From: Pedobacter paludis
Lineage (GTDB): Bacteria > Bacteroidota > Bacteroidia > Sphingobacteriales > Sphingobacteriaceae
NCBI RefSeq assembly: GCF_003173575.1
Contig: NZ_QGNY01000003.1
Location: forward strand, 434,001 to 498,000
Direction of reading: 5' to 3'
Length of the DNA: 64,000 nt
The translations under genes were made by a program, and so were the position numbers. The notes beneath the pieces were generated by a model. That model saw nothing but the letters and a program-made list of their open reading frames with translations. It did no database searches and had not been told where the DNA came from. Shown here piece after piece: positions 44,682 through 54,477 of the stretch (its first letter is position 1; each line of letters starts with the position of its first letter).

Positions 44682-45875
44682 TTAACTCCCAACTTCAGAA
44701 TTAACTTTATGCCAAATCATTACCTGGTTGCCAAAAATTTTCGAGAATCCTTTTACGTCTTCTCCGCTCCAAGCATTGTTCATTTCGCCGTAGCTGCCAA
44801 ATTTATTGCTCATTAAATCGTGGTTAGATTCTATACCAATGATCTGGAAACGATAAGGCAATAATTCTACAAATACTTTACCGCTTACCACTTTTTGTGT
44901 ATCAGCTAAAAAAGCCTCGATATTCCGCATAATTGGGTCGTGGAACTGACCTTCGTGCAACCAATTGCCATAGAAAGAAGATAACTGCTCTTTCCAGCTC
45001 AACTGCCATTTGGTGAGTGTATGTTTTTCTAAAGTATGGTGTGCTTTAATGATAATAATTGGTCCTGCAGCTTCGAAACCAACGCGGCCTTTTATTCCAA
45101 TAATTGTATCGCCAACATGAATATCTCTGCCTATGCCGAAAGGCTGGGCAATAGCTTGCAATTTTTGAATCGCTTTAACTGGATCTAATTGCTCGCCATC
45201 TATAGCCACCAATTCACCTTTTTCAAAAGTTAATTCTAATTTACGCGATTCTGTTTCTGAAACCTGAGTTGGCCAAGCGCTTTCTGGTAAAGTTTCGTGG
45301 GACGTTAAAGTTTCCTTTCCGCCTACAGAAGTTCCCCACAAACCTTTATTAATTGAATATCTAGCCTTTTCTGCGCTATATTCAACACCATGCTCAGCTA
45401 AATATTCTATTTCAGCTTCGCGAGATAGTTTTAAATCTCTAATGGGAGTAATAATTTCAACACCCGGAATAAGGATATTGAAAATCATATCGAAACGTAC
45501 TTGATCATTACCTGCACCGGTACTTCCATGTGCAACGTAATCTGCACCAATTTTTTTAACATAATTGGCAATTGCCGTAGCTTGGCTAACACGTTCTGCA
45601 CTAACAGAAAGTGGATATGTAGCGTTTTTTAATACATTGCCAAAAACCAGATATTTAATACATCCTTCATAATAGCTTTCCGTTTCATCTACAACTGCGT
45701 GAGATTTAACACCCAAAGCGTAAGCACGTTTTTCTATTTCCTGAAGCTCCTCATCAGAAAAGCCACCAGTATTTACAATTACAGAGTGAACTTCTAACCC
45801 ACGATCTTGAGCAAGGTAAATACAACAGAATGAGGTGTCAAGACCTCCGCTAAAAGCTAAAACAACTTTTTTCAT
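44682..45875 (-). CDS. argG: Argininosuccinate synthase
   Basis: The 397-residue protein starts MKKVVLAFSGGLDTS, the N-type ATP pyrophosphatase signature, and has YVAHGSTGAGNDQVRFD. It joins citrulline and aspartate using ATP. It starts directly after the GNAT gene, whose stop it overlaps by one base, indicating coupled expression. Confidence 0.95.
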   Translation of the reverse strand: MKKVVLAFSGGLDTSFCCIYLAQDRGLEVHSVIVNTGGFSDEELQEIEKRAYALGVKSHAVVDETESYYEGCIKYLVFGNVLKNATYPLSVSAERVSQATAIANYVKKIGADYVAHGSTGAGNDQVRFDMIFNILIPGVEIITPIRDLKLSREAEIEYLAEHGVEYSAEKARYSINKGLWGTSVGGKETLTSHETLPESAWPTQVSETESRKLELTFEKGELVAIDGEQLDPVKAIQKLQAIAQPFGIGRDIHVGDTIIGIKGRVGFEAAGPIIIIKAHHTLEKHTLTKWQLSWKEQLSSFYGNWLHEGQFHDPIMRNIEAFLADTQKVVSGKVFVELLPYRFQIIGIESNHDLMSNKFGSYGEMNNAWSGEDVKGFSKIFGNQVMIWHKVNSEVGS

Positions 45876-46576
45876 TACTTATTAAATAACAGGGTGAATA
45901 AAAACATCAATACTTTTAAGCCAGATTTCGGCTTTGGTTTAACAACTAAACTTTGTTTAATGCGCATAAAACGCTCATATAACTTCGGTCTTTTTTGTAA
46001 TTCTTCGGCAAATTTTTTAGCTGCATCGTGTTTTTGAGTAGCCGGATCGTAAAGCATAGCGGTGCACATGCAGTTTTTACGCTCCTTCATTTTCAAAATC
46101 TCGAAGTTTACACAGCTTTGGCAACCTTTCCAAAATTCCTCATCCTGTGTTAATTCAGAATAAGTAACGGGTTCGTAGCCCAAATCAGAATTTATTTTCA
46201 TAACAGCCAAACCAGTAGTTAGCCCGAAAATTTTAGCTTTCGGATAAAGTGTTCTGGAAAGCTCGAAAACCTTCTCCTTTATGGCATGTGCCAAGCCTGC
46301 TTTTCTGAATTCAGGCGCTACAATTAAGCCAGAATTGGCTACAAACTGGCCATGGCTCCAAGTTTCGATATAACAAAAACCTGCCCAAGTGCCGTCTTTA
46401 TGAAAAGCAATAACAGCTTTTCCCTCCCTCATTTTGTTTGCAACATATTCAGGAGAGCGCTTGGCAATGCCAGTTCCACGAGCTTTAGCCGATTCTGCCA
46501 TCTCAGTAACAATCTGCTCTGCAAAGACATGATGCTCAGCAATTGCGACTTGTACTATAAATTCATTAATATCCAT
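45875..46576 (-). CDS. GNAT acyltransferase, probable N-acylglutamate synthase of the arginine cluster
   Basis: The 233-residue protein has a GNAT fold with acyl-CoA-binding segment SGLIVAPEFRKAGLAHAIK and a Cys-containing C-terminal region. It is the first gene of the arg run and overlaps argG by one base, so it is a good candidate for the enzyme that acylates glutamate in this pathway (acetyl or succinyl donor). This assignment is from context, since GNAT substrates cannot be read from the motif. Confidence 0.7.
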   Translation of the reverse strand: MDINEFIVQVAIAEHHVFAEQIVTEMAESAKARGTGIAKRSPEYVANKMREGKAVIAFHKDGTWAGFCYIETWSHGQFVANSGLIVAPEFRKAGLAHAIKEKVFELSRTLYPKAKIFGLTTGLAVMKINSDLGYEPVTYSELTQDEEFWKGCQSCVNFEILKMKERKNCMCTAMLYDPATQKHDAAKKFAEELQKRPKLYERFMRIKQSLVVKPKPKSGLKVLMFLFTLLFNK

Positions 46577-46943
46577 TCGTTTTCTAACGAAAAATTAAGG
46601 TATTCTTGTTAATTGGGTTTTTAGAGAGGATCAATTCCTCATAGTATTAGTAAGATGTACTAAATACGCGGAGTAAAATTTTGCCGACTTGTGGGATAGT
46701 AAAATACAGGCTGAAAACGATTAATAAACAAACTTTTCCCAGTCACTAATTGTGCTGTGAAATCAGAAAGTTTATATAAAAATTGTTTAATCATTTCTTG
46801 CGTATTAAAACGGCTTTAACTCTATTGAGGTGCAAAGGTTTAAATAATAATCGAGTTACACAATATTTTTTAACTTTTTTACATTTTTATACTATTTGTA
46901 AAATGTAAAAAGCCTTCTCAAAAATGGAGAAGGCTTTAAAAAA
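46577..46943. other. Spacer upstream of the arginine run
   Basis: No gene seen. It holds the terminator of the neighbouring lipoprotein gene at 46905-46938 and should contain the start of the arg transcript, but no clear TAnnTTTG element or operator stood out. Confidence 0.55.
46905..46938 (-). terminator. Terminator of the lipoprotein gene
   Basis: AGCCTTCTC/GAGAAGGCT (9 bp) with a T run on the minus strand, a few bases after the lipoprotein stop at 46944. Confidence 0.82.
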
Positions 46944-47486
46944 TTATTTTTTTGCTAGTCCGACTGAAACTCTAGTTCCATCTAAAAAGAAGTTGAGTTT
47001 ACTTGGATTGGTTCCAGCTGGAAGCTGAAAGATCCAAACCGCCTCGGTAGAGGCTTCGGCTTCTGGCTCGGTACTTCCTGTATCTTTTCTACCTGGTATA
47101 GAAGTTTTATTATCCAATTCTAATCTTGCATCGGAAGCAGAAACTGAAAAATATTTTTTGGCATCTAGGGTGCTTTTGTTTGTTACCAATAACTTAACAG
47201 TAAGTTCTGCACCGGTAGCTTTTCCATCTGCATCTTGCAAAACAACGGATTTTGCTTCTGTTACTTTAACTAATGCCTCTTTATTTTTTCCAAGAATTGC
47301 AGTATCAGGACTAACCAAATAATCAACACTTTCTGGTGCATTTTCTGTTTTTGCGGGTACGGTTACCGTAGTTTCTGTTTTAGTAATCGTAGTATCTGCC
47401 GGTTGATCTTTTTTAGATGAACCACAAGATGAGATGGCTATAATACCTATTGACATTAAAGCGAAATTCAAACTGTTTTTAATCAT
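46944..47486 (-). CDS. Small uncharacterised lipoprotein
   Basis: From the ATG at 47486 it is about 180 residues with a lipoprotein signal ending IAISSCGSSKK, then a Thr/Lys/Glu-rich linker (TTITKTETTVTVPAKTE) and a beta-rich domain. An in-frame TTG at 47510 overlaps a TATATTTG promoter element (47508-47515), so the later start is preferred. The family is not recognised; it is probably an envelope protein. Confidence 0.68.
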   Translation of the reverse strand: MIKNSLNFALMSIGIIAISSCGSSKKDQPADTTITKTETTVTVPAKTENAPESVDYLVSPDTAILGKNKEALVKVTEAKSVVLQDADGKATGAELTVKLLVTNKSTLDAKKYFSVSASDARLELDNKTSIPGRKDTGSTEPEAEASTEAVWIFQLPAGTNPSKLNFFLDGTRVSVGLAKK

Positions 47487-47507
47487 TTTTCTAGGTTTAA
47501 AGGTTTT

Positions 47508-47515
47508 CAAATATA
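47508..47515 (-). promoter_or_regulatory. Candidate -7 element of the lipoprotein gene
   Basis: Reads TATATTTG on the minus strand, an exact TAnnTTTG match, 21 bases before the preferred ATG at 47486. Confidence 0.45.
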
Positions 47516-47787
47516 GAGGTCTACTTATTATCTAATCATTAAGATTTTTGATTGAATTTGTAAACTTTTATCGAACAGTTGAATTAATTTTTTGTTTGCT
47601 TCGGCTTAACTATGAGGTCGTTATTACAATCTCTACCAATCGATATTTTAACATTGTTAAATTCCAAAACAATATTTAACATGCCTTTAACATCATTTAA
47701 CACTCTGTTTTACGCTTTAAATACAATATTTGCCTTAAAAAAAACTAAAGTTCAATTCATTCACAAAAGAATAATCATCAAACTATT

Positions 47788-48495
47788 ATGAACAATTTTA
47801 ACTCCAAATTTCTACCTTTCAGACTACATTTTATAGTTGCAGCTTTTATTGCACTTTCATTTGGTGCCTGCAAAAAAACGGATACGGTAGATCCAACACT
47901 TTCTGCCCTACGTGTTGTAAACGCATCGCCGAGTGCTGCTACCTATAATGTATATCTAAGTGGCAGCCAGATAAACTCAGCAGAACTTCCTTTTGCCGGA
48001 TCACTTTCTTATGTGCAAAAAACCGCAGGGGCATATAGTTTAAAATTTACAACCGGCAGTTCAGTAGAAAGTTTATTAACCAAGAGCATTACGATGAGTC
48101 AAAGTATTTATCAATCGTTCTTCCTGATTAATAAACCAGGTGCCTTAGATGGTTTATATGTGAACGATGACTTGAGTGTTGCTTCAGCAGATAAAGCTTA
48201 CATCAGGTTTGTAAATCTATCTCCCGATGCTCCGGCATTAGATCTTGCAAAAACAGGTGCAACAAGCGCTTTAATTACCAATAAGGCTTTTAAAGTAGCA
48301 AGCGGTTTTATCTCTATTGATCCCGGAACATATTCATTCGATGCAAAAGACACTTCGACCGGATTGGTTAAAACCACTTTAAGCAGTGCAACTTTTATTG
48401 CCGGCTACCATTACGATGTAATTTGTGGAGGCTTAGTAAACCCAGCAAATGATACAGAAAGAGCATTATCTCTTCAATCGCTATTAATTAAGTAA
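47788..48495 (+). CDS. DUF4397 lipoprotein
   Basis: The 235-residue protein has a lipoprotein signal (SFGACKK) and two repeat-like blocks, LRVVNASPSAATYNVYL and IRFVNLSPDAPALDL, that mark DUF4397. These domains are beta-sandwich modules on secreted or surface proteins; no catalytic role is known to me. Monocistronic, with a terminator at 48515. Confidence 0.82.
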   Translation: MNNFNSKFLPFRLHFIVAAFIALSFGACKKTDTVDPTLSALRVVNASPSAATYNVYLSGSQINSAELPFAGSLSYVQKTAGAYSLKFTTGSSVESLLTKSITMSQSIYQSFFLINKPGALDGLYVNDDLSVASADKAYIRFVNLSPDAPALDLAKTGATSALITNKAFKVASGFISIDPGTYSFDAKDTSTGLVKTTLSSATFIAGYHYDVICGGLVNPANDTERALSLQSLLIK

Positions 48496-48514
48496 AATCT
48501 TAAAATTCTACTGT

Positions 48515-48550
48515 AAGCCAATTTTCGACAACGGAGATTGGCTTTTATTT
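48515..48550 (+). terminator. Terminator after the DUF4397 gene
   Basis: AAGCCAAT/ATTGGCTT stem followed by T-rich sequence, 20 bases after the stop. Confidence 0.75.
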
Positions 48551-48685
48551 TTCCTCATCTCTTCGCACAGAGGTACTTATTGTAGATTTAACACTTTCTT
48601 ATTTAGAATAATTAAAAATAATTTGGATTATAAAGTTTAACGCCGTTATTTTGCGCTGTTTAGAATTAATCCAAATAAATTTACA

Positions 48686-51106
48686 ATGAATAAAATATTT
48701 ATTAGCCTATCAATTTTATTATCAGTTTTTAGCTACCATTCTTTTGCACAGCAATTTGCCACAATTAAGGGAACGGTTACAACGTCAAATGGCAAACCTG
48801 CTGCATTTATTTCTATTGGACTTAAAGATAAGGGCTTGGGAAACACAACCGATGATAATGGGAATTTCACCATTCACCGTGTAAAACCAGGAACTTATAT
48901 CATTAAAGCATCAGCAGTTGGCATAAATGCTAGCGAGAAAACCGTTACGGTTGCTGCAGGAGAAACAAAAGTTATTAATTTTATATTGGTAGAAAACGAT
49001 CAGGCTTTAGAAGAAGTAACCATTGCAGGGAAAAACGAAAAGTATAAAATTAGTTTACCATCAGCTACTTTAAGGCTTAACGAACCTCTTTTAGAAGCAC
49101 CTCAAAATATTCAAATCGTAAGTAGTCAGATTCTAAAAGATCAGCAAATTATTAGCATGAGTGATGGTTTAATCAGAAATGTTAGTGGTGCTGTTAGATT
49201 AGAACATTGGGGCGATATGTACACCAATATTCAAATGCGTGGATCGCAGATACAAGCCATGCGTAATGGTTTTAATGTGGTTTCATCATATTGGGGTCCA
49301 TTAACAGAAGACATGAGTTTTGTAGATCACGTTGAGTTTGTAAAAGGCCCTGCAGGTTTTATGCTCGGTAATGGCGACCCAAGCGGAATGTATAATGTGG
49401 TGACTAAAAAACCTACCGGATTAAATCAAGGTGAGGTTTCCTTCACAGCGGGCAGTTATGATTTATATCGTACAGCTATCGATTTAGATCACAAACTTAC
49501 TGCCGATGGCAAATTTTTGCTTCGCTTAAATGCAGCAGCACAAACCAAAGCATCTTTTAGAGCGTTTGAGCACAATGATCGTTATAGCTTTGCTCCCGTA
49601 TTAAGCTATCAATTAACGCCAAGTACAAAAATTTCAGCAGAATATGTGTTGCAGAATGCAAAAATGACCGAAGTTGGTTCATACTATATTTTTAGCACTA
49701 ATGGTTATGCTTCACTGCCCAGAGAATTTACTTTTACACAACCTGGCGTAGACCCTACTAGAATAAACGACCACAGTTTAACATTAAATGTAACACAACA
49801 ACTTGGCGAAAACTGGAAATTAACTGGTCAAGCGGCTTACTATAAGTATCTGCAAACCGGTTCTAGTTCTTGGCCTTCAGCTGTTTATTCTAATGGTACA
49901 ATTATCCGTAATGTTGGTATCTGGGATGCAGAAAGTACAATGAAACTGGCGCAATTATTTATTAACGGAACAGTAAAAACAGGAAGCATTGCGCACCGCA
50001 TTTTGGCTGGTTTTGATGGAGGAAAGAAAAATTACATTGCTGATTGGGGTCAATCTCACGATTTGGATTTAGCAAGCGCACCATTTAATGTAAATAGCCC
50101 TAATTACGGTTTCCCTTCAAATGGTTACCCGAATTTTGATCGTACAACTTCACTAGAACAAAGAGCAATTGCTGCTGGCGGATTAATGGATCAAAAGTAT
50201 TTAAGTGCCTATGTTCAAGATGAATTAGGGTTTTTCAATAACATTGTACGTTTAACCTTAGCAGGTAGGTATACATATGTAAGTCAATCATCTTGGGGTG
50301 GCTCACCTGATAAGGCAAAACACGTTACGCCTAGAGTTGGCCTAAGTGTTTCAATTGATAAAAACACTTCACTTTACGCCGTTTACGATGAAGCCTTTAC
50401 ACCACAATCTGGCTTATTGCGTTCTGGTGAAACCCCAAAACCAATTACAGGTAACAATAAGGAAATTGGATTTAAAAAAGATTGGTTTGATGGTAAATGG
50501 AATACCACCCTTTCTGTTTACAGAATAATGAAACAGAATGAGCTTACATCTGATCCTAGCAATAAGGCAGGAGAAGTTTACAGTATCGTTGTTGGAGAAA
50601 AAAGAGCACAAGGCGTGGAATTTGATTTGCGTGGCGAATTGGCTAAAGGCCTAAACTTAATTGCCAACTATGCTTATACCGATGGAAAGGTAACTAAAGT
50701 GGCTGATGGTGTTTCTTCTGATGTTTTATATGTTGGCCAGGTTGTTCCAGGCTTTGCAAAACATACTGCTAACGCTTGGCTTACTTATTCAATTCAGGAT
50801 GGTACGCTAAAAGGCGCTGGAATTTCTGGTGGTTTTACCTATTTGGCAGGAAGAGCTGTTCAAAATTACAGCAGCGTAAATGCGAACGAAAACTTGCCAA
50901 ATTATTTTAAACTAGATGGAGGTTTATTCTGGGGGAACAAGAAAGTTAAAGTAACCGCAAATGTGTTTAATGTTTTAGATAAATATCTATACAGCGGTGC
51001 ATATTATACAGGTTATTTTAATGCTCCGGATTATACGCAAGCAGTATATTCTTGGCAAGCCGAAGCACCAAGAAACTACAGAGTAAGCGTAGCCTATAAA
51101 TTCTAA
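48686..51106 (+). CDS. TonB-dependent siderophore receptor with CarboxypepD-reg-like domain
   Basis: The 806-residue outer-membrane protein has a signal peptide (SYHSFAQQ), an N-terminal carboxypeptidase-regulatory-like domain (TIKGTVTTSNGKPAAFISIGL...GNFTI), a plug domain (about residues 130-230, with VEFVKGPAGFMLGNGDPSG) and a C-terminal beta-barrel ending in YRVSVAYKF. The plug pattern is that of siderophore-type receptors such as FhuA relatives. It probably imports ferric siderophores. A DUF4198 gene, a PepSY protein and a DUF6607 gene follow, a group often seen together in iron uptake. Confidence 0.9.
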   Translation: MNKIFISLSILLSVFSYHSFAQQFATIKGTVTTSNGKPAAFISIGLKDKGLGNTTDDNGNFTIHRVKPGTYIIKASAVGINASEKTVTVAAGETKVINFILVENDQALEEVTIAGKNEKYKISLPSATLRLNEPLLEAPQNIQIVSSQILKDQQIISMSDGLIRNVSGAVRLEHWGDMYTNIQMRGSQIQAMRNGFNVVSSYWGPLTEDMSFVDHVEFVKGPAGFMLGNGDPSGMYNVVTKKPTGLNQGEVSFTAGSYDLYRTAIDLDHKLTADGKFLLRLNAAAQTKASFRAFEHNDRYSFAPVLSYQLTPSTKISAEYVLQNAKMTEVGSYYIFSTNGYASLPREFTFTQPGVDPTRINDHSLTLNVTQQLGENWKLTGQAAYYKYLQTGSSSWPSAVYSNGTIIRNVGIWDAESTMKLAQLFINGTVKTGSIAHRILAGFDGGKKNYIADWGQSHDLDLASAPFNVNSPNYGFPSNGYPNFDRTTSLEQRAIAAGGLMDQKYLSAYVQDELGFFNNIVRLTLAGRYTYVSQSSWGGSPDKAKHVTPRVGLSVSIDKNTSLYAVYDEAFTPQSGLLRSGETPKPITGNNKEIGFKKDWFDGKWNTTLSVYRIMKQNELTSDPSNKAGEVYSIVVGEKRAQGVEFDLRGELAKGLNLIANYAYTDGKVTKVADGVSSDVLYVGQVVPGFAKHTANAWLTYSIQDGTLKGAGISGGFTYLAGRAVQNYSSVNANENLPNYFKLDGGLFWGNKKVKVTANVFNVLDKYLYSGAYYTGYFNAPDYTQAVYSWQAEAPRNYRVSVAYKF

Positions 51107-51115
51107 TTTACAAAT

Positions 51116-51150
51116 GGGCAGAAGGTAGTCAGATAACTTTTGCCCGTTTT
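51116..51150 (+). terminator. Hairpin after the TonB receptor gene
   Basis: GGGCAGAAG/CTTTTGCCC (9 bp, one G-T pair) with a weak T tract after it. It may attenuate rather than stop transcription into the next gene. Confidence 0.5.
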
Positions 51151-51168
51151 AACCCTAAATAAAAACCC

Positions 51169-51879
51169 ATGAAAACTAAATTATCCCTATTATTTTTCTT
51201 TCTAGCTTTTAGTGTATCGAGCGCTTTTGCTCATGCCTTATGGATTGAAACATTATCCAACGGAAAAAAAGGGCAAGCACAAGAAGTAAAAGTATTTTTT
51301 GGAGAATACGAAAGTAATGAGCCAGATTCTGCAGCAAAATGGTTTAGTAACTTGAAGGAGTTCAGTTTGGTTTTAACTGCTCCAGATGGTAAAACGCAAA
51401 TTTTAAAAGCTTCGCCTGATGTACATTTCTTTAAAACCACGTTTACGCCAGATCAAGATGGAACTTATAAACTATCAATCGTACACGAAGTTGCGGCAGT
51501 TTTTGAACATGCTAAAATCGAATATTATGCATTTGCCGATGTTTCAGTAGGAAATGGAAAAGTAAATTCAAATTATCCTGTTGCTGCTGCATTAACGGTA
51601 AGACCAGATAAAAATGCTTTAAAAACCGGTGATGCCTCTGTCCATCAGGTAATTTATAACAAAGCACCATTTGCCAAACAAAAACTAACCTTAGTTGGAC
51701 CAGATAGAAAAGCACAACAACCTGAAACTGATGCAGATGGGAAGTTTACTTTTAAGCCAGAACAAAAAGGCAATTACTTTATAGAAGCTTTTACAGAAGA
51801 TAAAACACCAGGACAACTAAATGGCAAAGACTACGAAAAAGTTTGGCATTTAGTAACTTACACTACTGAAGTTAAGTAG
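51169..51879 (+). CDS. DUF4198 periplasmic protein
   Basis: The 236-residue protein has a signal peptide (VSSAFAHALWIE) with His at the mature N-terminus, followed by two beta-sandwich-like halves (QEVKVFFGEYE..., KQKLTLVGPDRKAQ...). DUF4198 proteins are predicted metal-uptake or sensing partners of TonB receptors. It is encoded right after the receptor, so a role in iron (or other metal) uptake is likely. Confidence 0.82.
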   Translation: MKTKLSLLFFFLAFSVSSAFAHALWIETLSNGKKGQAQEVKVFFGEYESNEPDSAAKWFSNLKEFSLVLTAPDGKTQILKASPDVHFFKTTFTPDQDGTYKLSIVHEVAAVFEHAKIEYYAFADVSVGNGKVNSNYPVAAALTVRPDKNALKTGDASVHQVIYNKAPFAKQKLTLVGPDRKAQQPETDADGKFTFKPEQKGNYFIEAFTEDKTPGQLNGKDYEKVWHLVTYTTEVK

Positions 51880-51899
51880 TTTAATAGATTAAAACATTT

Positions 51900-51935
51900 A
51901 ACCAATTGGATTTAGTTTCCAATTGGTTCTTTTAT
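51900..51935 (+). terminator. Terminator after the DUF4198 gene
   Basis: Perfect 11-bp stem AACCAATTGGA/TCCAATTGGTT with a T-rich tail, located 20 bases after the stop and just before the PepSY gene start. Confidence 0.8.
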
Positions 51936-51948
51936 TAAAGCAAGCTTG

Positions 51949-53154
51949 ATGGCATTAACAAAACCTATTCAGAAAAAACCTAAAAAAACGAAGCTTAGAC
52001 GAGTTAGCGATTGGTTGCATTTATGGCTCGGGATTGCATCTGGTCTGGTTGTTTTTATGCTGGGTGTAACAGGCTGCATTTTTGCTTTTCAAAAAGAGAT
52101 TACGGAGCTGATTCATAAAAAAGAAATCTATGTTGAAGTGCCTTCCAACCTCAAAACTTTACCCTTAAGTACTTTAACCGCTAATGCAGAAAAAGCCTTA
52201 GGCGGAAAGAAAAAAGTCTCGTTCATTTCAACTTATAAAGTGCCAGATCGAGCTTGGGAATTTGGAACTTATAAAGCCGGAAATCCAAAAGCATTTTGGT
52301 ATTTCGACTCCATTGATTACTACGATCTGGTACTCGTTAATCCGTACACAGGAAAAGTAACTCTGGTTGCAGATCACAAATATGAGTTTTTTGCAGTGAT
52401 TAAAATGTTGCATTGGAGCTTCTTGATTAACCATCCAATCGGGCAACAAATTGTGGGATGGTCTACATTCATTTTTGTTTTTCTTTTGATTTCCGGAATG
52501 ATTATGTGGTGGCCAAAAAACCTTAAAAAATCTAATTTCGATAAGAGCTTTAAAATAAAGTGGAAGGCAAAATTTAAGCGGATTAATTATGATATGCATA
52601 ACGTTTTGGGCTTTTATGTTATGATCATTTGTTTAATGCTGGCTTTAACCGGGATGGTGTTCGCCTTTCAGTGGTTTCAGGCAACGGTGTATGTTGTGGC
52701 TTCTAGAAGTATTACCCCACCTAAAAACGTTACGGGCAAATCAGATTCAACAAAAGCAATTCTTGCAAATCCATTTGACATTGCCTTTTTTACCGCTCAA
52801 AAAGAATTTAAAAACGCCGATAGAATTGGTATGTCGCCAGCATCGGGAACGGGCGACGGGGTAATATATGCCACCGGATACCGTGGAGATGAAACCTATT
52901 GGAATTTTGATGCTCTGCAATTTGATCAATACACCGGAAAATTACTTAGCCGCAGAAATCAATCAGAGAAGAATGCTGGAGAAGTTGTAGTGGCGATGAA
53001 TTATGATATCCATGTTGGTGCTGTTTTAGGCTTACCCGGAAAAATTATGGCCTTTTTTGCAAGTTTTATCGCAGCAAGTTTACCCATTACCGGATTTATC
53101 ATTTGGTGGGGCAAGAAGAAGAAAAAGAAAAATCCCGCAATTGCGGAAAATTAA
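51949..53154 (+). CDS. PepSY-associated transmembrane protein (PiuB-like)
   Basis: The protein of about 401 residues has four or more hydrophobic segments (near residues 25-45, 165-185, 220-240 and 365-385) and PepSY-type soluble parts between them. PiuB-like proteins are iron-regulated inner-membrane proteins encoded with TonB receptors, and some reduce ferric siderophores. The ATG at 51949 is preferred to the TTG just before it. C-terminal run of Lys residues is cytoplasmic-like. Confidence 0.87.
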   Translation: MALTKPIQKKPKKTKLRRVSDWLHLWLGIASGLVVFMLGVTGCIFAFQKEITELIHKKEIYVEVPSNLKTLPLSTLTANAEKALGGKKKVSFISTYKVPDRAWEFGTYKAGNPKAFWYFDSIDYYDLVLVNPYTGKVTLVADHKYEFFAVIKMLHWSFLINHPIGQQIVGWSTFIFVFLLISGMIMWWPKNLKKSNFDKSFKIKWKAKFKRINYDMHNVLGFYVMIICLMLALTGMVFAFQWFQATVYVVASRSITPPKNVTGKSDSTKAILANPFDIAFFTAQKEFKNADRIGMSPASGTGDGVIYATGYRGDETYWNFDALQFDQYTGKLLSRRNQSEKNAGEVVVAMNYDIHVGAVLGLPGKIMAFFASFIAASLPITGFIIWWGKKKKKKNPAIAEN

Positions 53155-53180
53155 ATAATACCTCAATAAAAATAAACAAA

Positions 53181-54119
53181 ATGAGATTTTTAAACCTAAT
53201 CTTAGTATTAACAGGCTTGGTTGCCCTTAATGCAAGTGCACAAACAAAAATAGAAAGTGCAGATGAAAAATTTGAAAAAGATAGAAAAGCAATAAAATCG
53301 CTCGCAGGGTTTTATGAAGTAAACTTCAATTATGGGGAAGTTACCGCTCCAAATCCTGATTATAAATTTAGCAAACCTTACGAAAGCCATGGGAGCGAAT
53401 GGGCAGAAATTATTGTAGATGAGCCTAAAAAAATTGTCATTCAGCATATGCTGGCTATTAATGATACTACTGTTATTAAGCACTGGCGCCAGGATTGGAC
53501 TTATGAAGACACCAATATTATGCTGTATACACAGGATAATGCATGGAAAAAAGGCAATTTAACTGCAGCTGATGTAAAAGGCAAATGGACGCAAAAGGTT
53601 TATCAGGTTGATGATAGTCCGCGTTATCAGGGTTATGGAACTTGGAGCCATGTTGGTGGCCATGATTCTTGGCAAAGCGAAACCGATTCGCCGTTACCAA
53701 GAAGAGAATCTACCGTACGTAAAGATTATAATGTTTTAAACCGCAGAAGCCGGATTACCATTACAAAAGATGGCTGGATGTTTGAACAAGACAACAAAAA
53801 AATTGTGCGGACTCCTACTGGCGATAAATTATTGGCAGTGGAAAAAGGTTATGAAGAATTTACCAAAATAGACCCGAAAACTTTTGCTTATGCACAAAAA
53901 TGGTGGGCAAGCCAGCATACTTATTGGGCAGATGTACGCTCGGTTTGGGCTGATGTAATTGGTTCTAACAACACTTTCAAAGTTCAAACAATGGCAAATG
54001 GAAAACTGCTTTACGAAACACTATTCAGCTTAGGCGATCAATCTATTAAAGAAAAATGGACAGTTGCTCAAAACAAAGAAAAAATTAAAACAGCTTTACA
54101 ACCATATTTAGTAAAATAA
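53181..54119 (+). CDS. DUF6607 family exported protein
   Basis: The 312-residue protein has a signal peptide (LNASAQTKI) and the HWRQDWTYED segment with many Trp and aromatic residues characteristic of DUF6607. An in-frame ATG upstream at 53103 lies inside the PepSY gene and would spoil the signal peptide. Function is unknown; the family is frequently next to TonB receptors and PepSY proteins, as here. Confidence 0.8.
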   Translation: MRFLNLILVLTGLVALNASAQTKIESADEKFEKDRKAIKSLAGFYEVNFNYGEVTAPNPDYKFSKPYESHGSEWAEIIVDEPKKIVIQHMLAINDTTVIKHWRQDWTYEDTNIMLYTQDNAWKKGNLTAADVKGKWTQKVYQVDDSPRYQGYGTWSHVGGHDSWQSETDSPLPRRESTVRKDYNVLNRRSRITITKDGWMFEQDNKKIVRTPTGDKLLAVEKGYEEFTKIDPKTFAYAQKWWASQHTYWADVRSVWADVIGSNNTFKVQTMANGKLLYETLFSLGDQSIKEKWTVAQNKEKIKTALQPYLVK

Positions 54120-54138
54120 ACGCTCAAGATCACATCCT

Positions 54139-54170
54139 AAGCCATTAGCCTAAAAACTAAATGGCTTTTT
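54139..54170 (+). terminator. Terminator after the DUF6607 gene
   Basis: AAGCCATT/AATGGCTT stem with a run of T, ending the iron-uptake group. Confidence 0.75.
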
Positions 54171-54240
54171 GATTATACAGATTATTAACTCAGCTTATAA
54201 ATATTATATTTGTTATAAATCATCACCTAAAATCTACTAA

Positions 54241-54438
54241 ATGAGCTCTTCCTTAAATTTTCTAAAAAACTTTTTTCTGGCTACAGGAATTATCTGGTTA
54301 TTATCGGCTTTTTCGATACTTGCTTTTGGATTAAACTTTCAGCGTCAAGAAATTATCATTACACTCATTTTGCCATTGGCTTATGCAATTGTCAGACTTT
54401 TTGATAATGCGAAAGGTGTGAATACCGAAAAATTATAA
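54241..54438 (+). CDS. Small two-helix membrane protein
   Basis: A 65-residue protein with two hydrophobic segments (FLATGIIWLLSAFSILAFGL and IITLILPLAYAIVRLF) and a short Lys-containing tail. The family is not recognised; it is probably an inner-membrane protein. It lies 39 bp before an M28 peptidase gene on the same strand, so co-transcription is possible. Confidence 0.55.
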   Translation: MSSSLNFLKNFFLATGIIWLLSAFSILAFGLNFQRQEIIITLILPLAYAIVRLFDNAKGVNTEKL

Positions 54439-54477
54439 TTACCAATTAATCTTAACTTTAAGACTTATTATTTCCGA

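Noticed and set aside
53103-53180. Upstream extension of the DUF6607 protein
   Set aside because: It lies within the PepSY gene and would place 26 charged residues before a clear signal peptide.
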